DNA of 64,000 nucleotides, taken from contig JBLILN010000002.1 of the NCBI GenBank assembly GCA_047635695.1, forward strand, positions 1 through 64,000, given 5' to 3'. Source of the stretch: UBA2136 sp047635695 (GTDB lineage Bacteria; Pseudomonadota; Alphaproteobacteria; UBA2136). Under the pieces are notes generated by a model, which saw only the letters and a program-made list of their open reading frames with translations, searched no databases and was not told where the DNA came from. The position numbers and the translations under genes were made by a program. How positions within the stretch are numbered: position 1 is the first letter of the stretch; each line of letters starts with the position of its first letter. Positions 8,126 to 16,458 of the stretch are shown here, in pieces.

Positions 8126-9430
8126 TTAAAACTTCATACTGAGGTTGAAGGATAGGATATCAACACTTGAGTCAAATGATCCACTGATAACACCTTTATT
8201 CGCCGCGCCATCATCTTCTGTTGTTTTTGCTTCATCGACAAATACATGTGAATAGCCAAGGCTTAAGCTGTTGCCTTTGCCCCAGTCATACAAGTAACCA
8301 GTTGAAATCCAGTAGCGGTCTTCGCCTGGTATGCGGAATGTACGGTAATCGTCTGAGATAGGCGTTTTGTCATAAGCGACACCAAACTGGAAGGTTTTGT
8401 TATCACAGTGGCATGGGTGATATTCAAAACCAAGTGACGCAAAGTAACTATCGTCCCATTCTTCTGCAACGTTTTGTCTGACAAGGCCATTGTCACGGTT
8501 GGTGATTAGTAGGTTTTTAAATACAGACCAGTTTGTCCATGCGGCGTCCGCAAGGACACTCCATTGATCGTCAACTTCATGGTAAAGCCCAAGTGAGAGA
8601 ACATCAGGTGTTTGAATGCTCGCTTTAATTTCTGAATGTTGAAAATTAGGGTTTGTTGCTAAAGCACCTACATTTTCAAAGTATATATCACCTATAAGTT
8701 CATGCCTAATGCGTGATTTATAAGAAAGGCCAACACGGGTATTTTCATCAAATTCATATAATGCTCCCAGTCTAAAACCAAAGCCAATATCATCACCTTT
8801 CATACGTGTGAAGCCGTCTGATGCACCACCACCAATAAATGAGTCTACATTAATGGCGCTTGAAAGCTCCGCTTCTATGTATTGAAACTCAGCACCGACA
8901 CCTAAAGAAAGTTTATCGTTAAATTTATAAGCGAAGTTTGGAGAGATGTTGATCGTTAAAAGGTCTGATTTTAGGGCGTAATATCGACCAACCCAGCCTT
9001 CGTTGTAATTTGTACTTAAACCAAAGGGCGTGTTAACCGAAAGGCCAAATTTTACACCGTTGTCGAAAGTTGTAAGGCCATAGAGAGAGGGTACGGCATT
9101 TATTTTGCTAGGGTCACCACCATTATCATCGCTAGATATAGGGAAGCTTGCACCACCACCAGTAGCGGCTGTAACACTATCAACATTGAATTCAGATGTT
9201 GGCTTGATAAAACTTACGTTTCCTAAAACTTCTTTTTTGCCGAGCCTTGTCATACCTGCGGGGTTAAAAAATATAGTACTTGCATCATTTGCTTTAGCTG
9301 TAGCACCTGCAAAGGATAAGCCTTGTAAGCTTGCAGATTGTTCTTTTAGTTGAAAGCCTGCTGCTGCTGCATACGGTGCGACAACTATAAATGCAGTTGT
9401 GAGGCAGAGACATTTTTTGAATGAAATCAT
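8126..9430 (-). CDS. FadL/OmpP1-family outer-membrane transporter
   Basis: 434 residues. A signal peptide with cleavage after AAAA (near residue 24) leads into GFQLKEQSAS, the N-terminal hatch typical of FadL, and the NPAGM motif (FFNPAGMTRL). The rest alternates polar and hydrophobic strands and ends in phenylalanine (SFNLSMKF), the signature of a beta-barrel assembled by BAM. The family imports long-chain fatty acids or other hydrophobic compounds; the substrate here is unknown. Monocistronic, with its own terminator. Confidence 0.9.
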   Translation of the reverse strand: MISFKKCLCLTTAFIVVAPYAAAAGFQLKEQSASLQGLSFAGATAKANDASTIFFNPAGMTRLGKKEVLGNVSFIKPTSEFNVDSVTAATGGGASFPISSDDNGGDPSKINAVPSLYGLTTFDNGVKFGLSVNTPFGLSTNYNEGWVGRYYALKSDLLTINISPNFAYKFNDKLSLGVGAEFQYIEAELSSAINVDSFIGGGASDGFTRMKGDDIGFGFRLGALYEFDENTRVGLSYKSRIRHELIGDIYFENVGALATNPNFQHSEIKASIQTPDVLSLGLYHEVDDQWSVLADAAWTNWSVFKNLLITNRDNGLVRQNVAEEWDDSYFASLGFEYHPCHCDNKTFQFGVAYDKTPISDDYRTFRIPGEDRYWISTGYLYDWGKGNSLSLGYSHVFVDEAKTTEDDGAANKGVISGSFDSSVDILSFNLSMKF

Positions 9431-9564
9431 GGATAAACACCTTATTAATTAATTATTATTAATACTATACCTTAAAGATAGTTAAATTCAAAGGATTACG
9501 TTAAATTGATGATACATTAACATTTAAATTCAATGGTCAGACATATCATATTATATAATCGGAA

Positions 9565-9600
9565 CAAAAAAAGCCCACCCTAAAGGTGAGCTTTTATATA
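9565..9600 (-). terminator. Terminator after the 151-residue gene
   Basis: Stem AAAAGC..CACC with GGTG..GCTTTT and flanking A and T runs, ending just before the stop codon side of the 9612 gene. It may also work from the opposite strand. Confidence 0.7.
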
Positions 9601-9611
9601 AGAGGTATAGC

Positions 9612-10067
9612 TTAATTACGTTTGAAACGTTCGTCCATGAATTCTTTAATGAATGGGTTTGTTGCTTCATTCATAATTGGAGATTCAACCAACATTAAAA
9701 TAGGGTCTCGCGCTTCAATGTCAAATTTCGCAACCAGAAGGTCTCTGATATCACAATAAAGATCGATGTGCGCCTTTAGTTCATCTGAAACAGTGTCTCT
9801 TGTCATGTGCCTTGTGACAGATATTTCTGCCATGCTACAAAATAATTCAATATCCGCATCAAAGCGATCGAGTAAAGTTTCGGATTCATCTGCTGAAACA
9901 ACAAAAATATCGGCCATTGTCACGTAGTCTTCACGGCGTCGCATTGTGAGTGGTGTAATACGTGAAAGTACGTTATGCAACCAACCTGCATTGCATGACT
10001 CTTCAAGTTTGCTTACAGCGTCGTTTGTTAGGTTGCGTTTTTCGATAGCAGTTTGATCTTTTTCCAC
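9612..10067 (-). CDS. Conserved-looking soluble protein, unknown
   Basis: 151 residues from a GTG. No signal peptide or membrane segment is visible. It is rich in acidic residues and predicted helices (for example DRFDADIELFCSMAE and DLYCDIRDLLVAKF). No family recognised. It lies about 55 bases downstream of the Nfu-type gene on the same strand, so it may share its transcript. The GTG start has only a weak upstream GAAAGAA element. Confidence 0.65.
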   Translation of the reverse strand: MEKDQTAIEKRNLTNDAVSKLEESCNAGWLHNVLSRITPLTMRRREDYVTMADIFVVSADESETLLDRFDADIELFCSMAEISVTRHMTRDTVSDELKAHIDLYCDIRDLLVAKFDIEARDPILMLVESPIMNEATNPFIKEFMDERFKRN

Positions 10068-10121
10068 GATATTTCTTTCGAGCTAATAATTATAAATTTT
10101 TTCTATATATAGAAAGTCGTA

Positions 10122-10697
10122 TTAAATGGCCTCTACAGCGGTAACTTCTGGGCAATAGTGCATCAACATACCTTCGACACCTTGCTTGAGTGTGATGCTA
10201 GAGCTTGGGCAGCCACTACATGCGCCCTTCATTTCAAGGTACACTATACCATTTTCGAAGCCTCTATAGGAAATGTCGCCACCGTCTTGTGCAACGGCAG
10301 GGCGTACCTTCTCTTCGATAAGTTTTTTAATACGTGCAACCAGTTCAGGGTCGGCTGTTTCTGCACCAATCTCTTGTTCTTCGGCAGGCGCAGATCCTGT
10401 TAAAGCGCTGTCACCAGATTCAAAAAAGCTTTCAAGGGCAGGGGCTAGATGTTCATTTATGTTTTGCCAGTTACATTCTTCGCCCTTGGTGATTGTGACA
10501 AAGTCAGAACCAATAAAAACACCTGTAACACCATCAACTTTAAAAAGTCTTTTTGCTAAAGGTGAACGTGATTCACTGCTTTCAACTGTTGGAAAGTTTG
10601 CGCTACCGCCAGGGATAAGGACGCGCCCTAAGTTATATTTCAAGCTGTTAGGGTTTGGTGTGCGTTCTGTACGTATTGTCATGACTGATTCTGACAT
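10122..10697 (-). CDS. Nfu-type iron-sulfur cluster carrier
   Basis: 191 residues. The N-terminal Nfu_N domain (about 8-95) has RTERTPNPNSLKY; the C-terminal NifU-like domain (about 115-191) has the CSGCPSS motif that binds a [4Fe-4S] cluster between two subunits, and VAQDGGD. It delivers clusters to target enzymes after the main assembly machinery. This two-domain form is usual in alphaproteobacteria and mitochondria (NFU1). An A-type carrier is present at 22743. Confidence 0.93.
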   Translation of the reverse strand: MSESVMTIRTERTPNPNSLKYNLGRVLIPGGSANFPTVESSESRSPLAKRLFKVDGVTGVFIGSDFVTITKGEECNWQNINEHLAPALESFFESGDSALTGSAPAEEQEIGAETADPELVARIKKLIEEKVRPAVAQDGGDISYRGFENGIVYLEMKGACSGCPSSSITLKQGVEGMLMHYCPEVTAVEAI

Positions 10698-10787
10698 TTT
10701 TCATTTTCCTGTCTTAGTTTTTTACTTGTGCTTCTTAAGTATGCTTGTATGGGATGAATATCAAGCATAAATAATTTTTATTTAATT

Positions 10788-12056
10788 TTAATCTGCAGAG
10801 TGCACATTGAGTGTTCCCATTGCAGACAGTAGATTGTACGCTTGTATGATGACACTGCCTTTTCCTTTTGCAACGTTTACACGTGCTTCAAGAAGTTCTT
10901 GTCTTGAGTCTAATAGCTCTAGCACGGTACGTTCACCTAACATTTGTTCTTTTTCAACACCTTCATCTGCACGTTTTGCGGCTTGTTCACCATCTTTAAA
11001 GGCTTGGAGTGATGCTAGGGCTGTAGTGTAAAGTTCGATAGCGTCTACAAGGTTTGTTGTTGTGTCACGTTTTATTTGTTCGTAATTCTGTAACGCTTGC
11101 TCTTTCGAGTAATTGGCAGCACGTACAGCGCTTAAAATATTACCGCCTTGAAATAGAGGGATTGACATTTCCACACCAATTGTACTGTTGTCATAGTCTC
11201 CAGCTGCGGTGTCATTATTGTTTGAATAACTTGCAACGGCATTAATTTCTGGATAGTGAGCAGCCTTGGCAACTTTTACATTATATTTTTTACTGCTTAG
11301 GGCTGAAAGCGCTGCAATGACATTGGGATGTTTATTGAGTGTTGCTTCATTCAGTTCCGCATTATATTCTTTAGGTAAGTCTAGGTCAATTTTAGGCCAA
11401 GTGATGTTTGACACAGGTTCGCCAACTAGGTTAGCAAGTGACGTTTGTGATGTACGGTAATTACCAGCAGCTTGGATACGCCCTGCATTTGCCGCCGCCA
11501 GCCTGGCAGTCGCTTGCATAACGTCTGTTCTTGTTACTTCACCCTGAGTAAAACGAGCGTCGGTCATTTTCATTTGTTGCTGTAGAAGTTTAACTTGGTT
11601 TATTTGCAGGTTTAATACTTCTTCTGCTGTTAATACACCAATATAAGCGCTTACAAGGTTGTTAAGTGTTGCTTGTACAGTGCTATCATGTGTTGCTTTT
11701 GTAGAAAAATAGCTATTACGTGAGGCGCGGTATCCTGAAACAACGCCACCGCCTGCAAATAGTGTTTGTTTTAGGTTCACGCCAACAGATTTAGGGTAAT
11801 TGTTCGTATCTGTGCCGTTATCGTTGCTCGTATTACTTTTTTTTGTTGAACCTGTTGCTGTAATTGTAGGAAAAAAACCACCTTGGGCTTGCGCCATACT
11901 TTCTTTCGCAACGTTAATGCCATGACGGCTTGCTAAAATTGTAGGGTTTGTTGTGACGACTTTATTAAATACATCACCTAAAGTATCTGCATGTGCTTGG
12001 CTTACTAATAGTGACGCAAATAGCATGGCGCTGTACTTATTAATTATTTTACCCAT
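10788..12056 (-). CDS. tolC: TolC-family outer-membrane efflux/secretion protein
   Basis: 422 residues. Signal peptide ending AHADT (about residue 24), then two OEP repeats: the first with NPTILASRHGINVAKES, the second from about residue 215. The coiled-coil helices carry typical AALNNLVSAYIG-type and RADEGV...GERTVLELLDSRQEL segments. It forms the trimeric exit duct for RND, ABC or type I export. Its start overlaps the rhodanese gene by 13 bases, so it is the third gene of a pcm-like/rhodanese/tolC operon, an arrangement known in alphaproteobacteria. Confidence 0.93.
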   Translation of the reverse strand: MGKIINKYSAMLFASLLVSQAHADTLGDVFNKVVTTNPTILASRHGINVAKESMAQAQGGFFPTITATGSTKKSNTSNDNGTDTNNYPKSVGVNLKQTLFAGGGVVSGYRASRNSYFSTKATHDSTVQATLNNLVSAYIGVLTAEEVLNLQINQVKLLQQQMKMTDARFTQGEVTRTDVMQATARLAAANAGRIQAAGNYRTSQTSLANLVGEPVSNITWPKIDLDLPKEYNAELNEATLNKHPNVIAALSALSSKKYNVKVAKAAHYPEINAVASYSNNNDTAAGDYDNSTIGVEMSIPLFQGGNILSAVRAANYSKEQALQNYEQIKRDTTTNLVDAIELYTTALASLQAFKDGEQAAKRADEGVEKEQMLGERTVLELLDSRQELLEARVNVAKGKGSVIIQAYNLLSAMGTLNVHSAD

Positions 12057-12337
12057 GCCAGCATTCCCCCTGTAAGGTTTGAGACGTTTTGATAACCCTG
12101 TGAAATAAGATACTCACAAACTTTTGCACTTCTTCCACCTGCAAGGCAAAAAACAACAATCATTTTATCTTCGTCAATTTGAGAAAGTTGCTGCGGTACG
12201 TCATTCATAGGGATATGCACAAACGGCATACCAGCCATTGGTGTAGATGCAACTTCATCATGTTCTCGTACATCGAGAAGGAATAAGTTTTTATCACTCT
12301 TTATATTTTTCAGTTCTGCGACTGCTATAAGCTTCAT
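12044..12337 (-). CDS. Single-domain rhodanese-like protein
   Basis: 97 residues, one rhodanese domain. It contains FLLDVREHDE near the N-terminus and the active-site loop FCLAGGRSAKV with its cysteine, so persulfide transfer is chemically possible. No export signal. It overlaps its upstream neighbour by one base and tolC by 13 bases. The link to tolC is positional and its partner is unknown. Confidence 0.9.
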   Translation of the reverse strand: MKLIAVAELKNIKSDKNLFLLDVREHDEVASTPMAGMPFVHIPMNDVPQQLSQIDEDKMIVVFCLAGGRSAKVCEYLISQGYQNVSNLTGGMLAWVK

Positions 12338-12993
12338 TAAAGAGAAAACTCCTCTTTTTTCTTAAACCCTTTATGAACGGGCATTGAAACAACTTCTCTA
12401 ATAGATTTAGATGTGAGGACGTTATTTAATTTAGTGAAAACTTTTAATGTGTAAATATCAAATTTATTTTTAACAACTGCAGCCACTTTGCCGCCTTCGA
12501 CAAGCTGGTTTAACAAGCTGTCGGGTATAAATTCAACAGGTACGTCGATCATAATTTTATCGAATTTGGCTTTTTCTTCTAGTCCTTTGCTCGGAGCTCC
12601 CTCACAAAGGGTAACGCCTTTACAAGATGCATCTAACAATGCACGACGCGCCATTTCAAGTAAACTTAGGTCATCTTCGACACCATAAACGTTATTTACA
12701 AGCCCACAAAGAATAGACGCTGTATAACCCGATGATGATGCAACGACAAGCACGTTGTCTGTTTCAGTTAAATCCAGGCTTTGGAGAAGATGTGCACATA
12801 CAAGGGGTGAAAACATTTCGCGTGAGCTGCTAACACGTGTGGGGCTATCAACATAAGCGGCATGTTTATTAGCAACATCAACAAAGGCTTCTCGTGGTAT
12901 ATTTAAAAAACTTTTAATAAGTGCGTTATTGGTAATTTTATTTGGTGTTAACTGTCCGTCAACCATGTTTTTACGAGCTTGAGAGAAATCCAT
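12337..12993 (-). CDS. Protein-L-isoaspartate O-methyltransferase-like protein with altered SAM motif
   Basis: 218 residues. It starts ARKNMVDGQLTPNKI, the usual opening of the alphaproteobacterial Pcm-like group next to tolC. The SAM-binding motif I reads VLVVASSSGYT instead of the E-I-G-T-G-C-G-Y type seen in the second Pcm at 32634, so the residues that hold SAM are altered. Whether it still methylates isoaspartate is doubtful (inference). First gene of the operon; its stop overlaps the rhodanese start. Confidence 0.85.
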   Translation of the reverse strand: MDFSQARKNMVDGQLTPNKITNNALIKSFLNIPREAFVDVANKHAAYVDSPTRVSSSREMFSPLVCAHLLQSLDLTETDNVLVVASSSGYTASILCGLVNNVYGVEDDLSLLEMARRALLDASCKGVTLCEGAPSKGLEEKAKFDKIMIDVPVEFIPDSLLNQLVEGGKVAAVVKNKFDIYTLKVFTKLNNVLTSKSIREVVSMPVHKGFKKKEEFSL

Positions 12994-13108
12994 TATATGT
13001 TTTCACTTATTATTGTTTGTTTGCTTAATGTACCTTACACTTCTTTAGATGAATCGCCAAAGAAATTCCCATTAAATCAAAAAAAAGTAAAAAAAGTAAA
13101 AATGTGTA

Positions 13109-13137
13109 TTGACGCGTGATGATATATGCCATATAAC
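13109..13137 (+). promoter_or_regulatory. Sigma70-type promoter for tRNA-Cys/tRNA-Asn
   Basis: TTGACG, 17-base spacer, TATAAC. The predicted start is about 25 bases upstream of tRNA-Cys. Confidence 0.75.
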
Positions 13138-13168
13138 TTCACTCAGTTTTGAAGCGAAAGCGGATAGC

Positions 13169-13244
13169 GGCCAAGTGGCGAAGTGGGAACGCTGGGGATT
13201 GCAAATCCTCCATTGAGTCGGTTCGACTCCGACCTTGGCCTCCA
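13169..13244 (+). tRNA. tRNA-Cys (anticodon GCA)
   Basis: Acceptor GGCCAAG pairs with CTTGGCC, then T and an encoded CCA. The anticodon loop TTGCAAA gives GCA. Compact D-arm typical of tRNA-Cys. Co-transcribed with tRNA-Asn 15 bases downstream. Confidence 0.96.
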
Positions 13245-13259
13245 AAACTAAATACGTGT

Positions 13260-13335
13260 TCCGGCGTAGCTCAGTTGGTAGAGCACCTGACTGTTAATCA
13301 GGTTGTCACAGGTTCGAGCCCTGTTGCCGGAGCCA
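13260..13335 (+). tRNA. tRNA-Asn (anticodon GUU)
   Basis: Acceptor TCCGGCG pairs with TGCCGGA, with an encoded GCCA end. The anticodon loop CTGTTAA gives GTT. Second gene of the tRNA operon; a terminator follows 8 bases later. Confidence 0.97.
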
Positions 13336-13343
13336 TTTATTCC

Positions 13344-13367
13344 AAAACACCCTTCGGGGTGTTTTTC
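13344..13367 (+). terminator. Terminator of the tRNA-Cys/Asn operon
   Basis: Nine-base stem AAAACACCC/GGGTGTTTT closed by a TTCG tetraloop and followed by T-rich sequence. Confidence 0.88.
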
Positions 13368-13512
13368 TTTGCCTTAGGGCTAATTTTCACACTCAGTTTT
13401 TTCAAGTTACTAAAACACCTTAAAATCTCGAGTCATCAATAAGTCACCACCAGAAACGTATATAATGACATATTTGCAAGTAGTTTATACATGGTGTATA
13501 CAACGTATAAAC

Positions 13513-13568
13513 TTGACATTTAAAAATATTTAGGTTAGTCTTTAAAAGTAAACAACAGCTGTACAGCT
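13513..13568 (+). promoter_or_regulatory. Possible promoter and 12-bp palindromic operator
   Basis: TTGACA at 13513 is followed after 17 bases by a weak -10 (TAGTCT). Just downstream, 13557-13568 is the perfect palindrome AGCTGTACAGCT. The rest of the roughly 500-base interval between the tRNA terminator and the LpxR-like gene holds one short reading frame (13618) and nothing else I can recognise. Confidence 0.35.
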
Positions 13569-13617
13569 TGTTGGCTTTTTTGTTTTTAGAGATAAACAAT
13601 TATATGCACCTCAAGAG

Positions 13618-13761
13618 ATGGAGCGTGTACAAGAAATTAAAGAAGGGATTTATGATATGATCATAGATGAGGGAATAGGCGGTGTATCAAAGCATATAGA
13701 CTCTATGGTGTCAGTTCTTGAAAAAGAAGCACTTGGACAGGAAAGGGATCAACTACTCTGA
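13618..13761 (+). CDS. Short ORF, possible gene remnant
   Basis: 47 codons from ATG; the frame stays open 66 bases further upstream without a start codon. The product is charged and helix-like (ERVQEIKEGIYDMIIDEG, then a VLEKEALGQERDQLL end), with codon use that looks protein-like. The ATG has no well-spaced ribosome-binding site. It could be the 3' remnant of a larger gene, or a real small protein behind the promoter at 13513. No family recognised. Confidence 0.3.
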   Translation: MERVQEIKEGIYDMIIDEGIGGVSKHIDSMVSVLEKEALGQERDQLL

Positions 13762-13831
13762 TCATTGATGATACTTGCGTATTTTGTGCTCTTGCAGTAC
13801 TTTATTTTTTTGATGGAAATAAATTGAATGA

Positions 13832-14875
13832 ATGAACAGTTGGATGAATAATAAATTAATAACCTTATGTCTTTTTACCTTATTTACGCAAAATGCATTT
13901 TCTGTGGAAAATACAAAAACTTTTAAAGAAAAATTACCAGCTGAATTATTAGTAAGGCACGATAAATTTTTAAGCCTCACATATGAAAATGATGTGTTTG
14001 CAAATAATGACGCTAATTATACAAACGGCATACGCTTTACATATTTTGATACCAATGCAGAGGTTCCCCAGTTGGTTAAAGATTTTTTCAATATGGCGCC
14101 TATCATTGAAATTGATAACTTTACGTCGGTTTATTATTCATTTGGTCAAAACCTTTACACACCTAAAGTTATTACGGCACGCACGCCAGACCCAAGTGAC
14201 CGACCTTATGCAGGGTATTTATACGGATCTGTTGGCTTAAGGGCTATTTCTGGAGACCATATTAATGATCTTGAACTTTCATTGGGCGTTGTAGGGCCTT
14301 CCTCTTTAGGTGAACAAACACAAGAATTTGTCCATGATATGATCGATGCAACTGACCCTTCTGGATGGGAAAACAACCAATTAAAAGACGAACCTGCGAT
14401 TATTATTGCTTACAATCGCCAGTGGCCTGAAATGTTTGCAACTGATATAGGTCCTTTCCATTTTCGCGTTTCTCCAAACCTTGGTGCTGCGATTGGTAAT
14501 GTTTATACATATGCTTCAACTGGTATGACATTTCAGTTAACACCTAAGGCTTATAAATGGCAAACAACACCTTTGCGTGTGAGGCCATCTATGCCTGGGT
14601 CAGGTTACTTTATTGTGCCAGATAATAAATTTGCATGGTCAACATTTGCAGGGTTTGAACAACGTGCTATTGCGCGTAATATATTTTTAGATGGTAACTC
14701 CTATAAAGACAGCACATCGGTTGATAAAAAGACATTTGTCGGTGATGCGAATGTTGGATTAAGTTTAACCTATGGACGCGTTCAGACGTCGTTTACGATA
14801 AACTGGAGAGGTCGAGAGTTTCAAAATGGTCGTTCAACAACCTTTGGTGCATTATCCGTTGGCTATCGGCTCTAA
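13832..14875 (+). CDS. LpxR-family outer-membrane lipid A deacylase
   Basis: 347 residues with an N-terminal signal peptide (cleavage near NAFS, residue 24) and a terminal aromatic/hydrophobic strand (GALSVGYRL). It matches the DUF2219/LpxR barrel: YENDVF supplies the conserved Asn-Asp, YTNGIRF the conserved Thr region, SDRPYAGYLY the family signature, and GEQTQEFVHDMI the catalytic histidine. LpxR removes the 3'-acyloxyacyl chain of lipid A in the outer membrane. A second ATG 12 bases downstream is an equally possible start. Alone in its transcription unit; convergent with gltA through a shared terminator. Confidence 0.88.
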   Translation: MNSWMNNKLITLCLFTLFTQNAFSVENTKTFKEKLPAELLVRHDKFLSLTYENDVFANNDANYTNGIRFTYFDTNAEVPQLVKDFFNMAPIIEIDNFTSVYYSFGQNLYTPKVITARTPDPSDRPYAGYLYGSVGLRAISGDHINDLELSLGVVGPSSLGEQTQEFVHDMIDATDPSGWENNQLKDEPAIIIAYNRQWPEMFATDIGPFHFRVSPNLGAAIGNVYTYASTGMTFQLTPKAYKWQTTPLRVRPSMPGSGYFIVPDNKFAWSTFAGFEQRAIARNIFLDGNSYKDSTSVDKKTFVGDANVGLSLTYGRVQTSFTINWRGREFQNGRSTTFGALSVGYRL

Positions 14876-14891
14876 GAATAAAATGAGACAT

Positions 14892-14923
14892 AAAAAAAGC
14901 TCTGATATTTCAGAGCTTTTTTT
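14892..14923. terminator. Bidirectional terminator between the LpxR-like gene and gltA
   Basis: Stem AGCTCTGA/TCAGAGCT with a four-base loop, flanked by seven A and seven T, so it can stop transcription in both directions. Confidence 0.88.
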
Positions 14924-14936
14924 ATGGTGACTCTAT

Positions 14937-16217
14937 TTATTTTGTAGCCACGTAGTCGCGTTTTGCATGCCCTGTGTAAAGTTGGCGTGGGCGACCAATT
15001 TTCATTTTAGGATCTTCGATCATCTCTTTCCAGTGGCTAAACCAACCAACTGTACGTGAAAGGGCGAAAATGGCTGTAAACATTGAAGTAGGGATACCAA
15101 TAGCACGTAAGATAATACCAGAATAAAAGTCAACATTCGGGTAAAGGTTACGTTCAACAAAGTAAGGGTCTTCTAGTGCAATACGTTCAAGTTCCATAGC
15201 GACGTCAAGCATAGGGTCTTTCACACCTAAAGCACCAAGTACATCGTCACATGCTTTTTTCATCAGTTTGGCACGAGGGTCAAAGTTTTTATAAACACGG
15301 TGACCAAAGCCCATAAGCCTTGTTGCATTTTCTCTGTCTTTAACTTTTTCCATGTATTCAGGGATATTGTCAACACTACCAATTTCTTCAAGCATTTTAA
15401 GTACGGCTTCATTTGCACCACCGTGGGCAGGGCCCCATAAGCAAGCAATACCAGCTGAAATACAGGCAAATGGGTTTGCACCCGAGCTACCCGCGAGGCG
15501 CACAGTTGATGTCGATGCATTTTGTTCATGATCAGCATGTAAAGTGAAAATCAGGTCCATCGCTTTAGCAACAGCTGGATCAATTTTATAATCACCTGCT
15601 GGTGTTGAAAACATCATATGGAGGAAGTTTTCAGCATAGTTGTAACTATTTTTAGGGTAAACAAAAGGCTGTCCAGAATTGTATTTGAATGCCATTGCTG
15701 CAAGTGTAGGGAGCTTGGCAATAAGGCGGTGCGCACAAATTTCACGGTGCTTAGGGTTTGAAGCGTCTAAGCTGTCGTGATAAAAAGCGCTCAGTGCGCC
15801 AACCACACCTACAAGAATAGCCATAGGGTGTGCATCACGCCTAAAGCCTTTAAAGAAGCTGTTTAATTGGTCATTCACCATTGTGTGATCACTGATGCTT
15901 TGTGTAAAGTCAGCAAGCTCTGCTTTTGAAGGTAGTTCACCGTTTAATAGAAGGTAGCAAACCTCTAGGTAGTTTGATTTTTCTGCCAATTGTTCGATTG
16001 GGTAACCGCGGTATAAAAGAATACCGGCGCCACCATCAATGTATGTAATTGAAGAAGAGCAGGCTGCGGTTGACATGAATCCAGGATCATATGTGAAACA
16101 ACCAGTTTCGGCGTATAGTCCTGTTACGTCTAGTACATCAGGGCCAATAGATCCGCTATATTTTTTAAGTGTGATTGTTTGTTGTGCTTGTTCTTTTTCT
16201 TTTTGTGCTGTCGGCAT
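14937..16217 (-). CDS. gltA: Citrate synthase (type II)
   Basis: 426 residues, the usual length of the hexameric Gram-negative type. It condenses acetyl-CoA with oxaloacetate at the start of the TCA cycle. Catalytic residues are visible: His in WGPAHGGANE, His in GFGHRVYKNFDPRA, and Asp in NVDFYSG. The C-terminal RPRQLYTG is also typical. Single gene with a shared terminator. Confidence 0.97.
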   Translation of the reverse strand: MPTAQKEKEQAQQTITLKKYSGSIGPDVLDVTGLYAETGCFTYDPGFMSTAACSSSITYIDGGAGILLYRGYPIEQLAEKSNYLEVCYLLLNGELPSKAELADFTQSISDHTMVNDQLNSFFKGFRRDAHPMAILVGVVGALSAFYHDSLDASNPKHREICAHRLIAKLPTLAAMAFKYNSGQPFVYPKNSYNYAENFLHMMFSTPAGDYKIDPAVAKAMDLIFTLHADHEQNASTSTVRLAGSSGANPFACISAGIACLWGPAHGGANEAVLKMLEEIGSVDNIPEYMEKVKDRENATRLMGFGHRVYKNFDPRAKLMKKACDDVLGALGVKDPMLDVAMELERIALEDPYFVERNLYPNVDFYSGIILRAIGIPTSMFTAIFALSRTVGWFSHWKEMIEDPKMKIGRPRQLYTGHAKRDYVATK

Positions 16218-16368
16218 AAGGTCTTTTCTCCATAAAACGCGTTAAATTATAAAGATATTATAGCTATGAAGAGGTTATATTACAATTTTTATTCTTTATA
16301 TATTTTTAATTCAGGGCTATTTATGATGTTTTTTTTGGCAACATTTAGGTAAAAAAAATAAAGTATGC

Positions 16369-16397
16369 TTGTATATTGTACGTTTGATACCTATAAT
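16369..16397 (+). promoter_or_regulatory. Likely promoter of the TraU-like/TrbC-like unit
   Basis: Perfect TATAAT at 16392 with a weak -35 (TTGTAT) 17 bases upstream, about 55 bases before the start codon. The 240-base interval from gltA is otherwise AT-rich without clear structure. Confidence 0.45.
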
Positions 16398-16458
16398 ATA
16401 TTTTACATGTTTATAGCATTTAGGGTGTTATTGATTATAGTGAAATTAAGGGTGTGGT

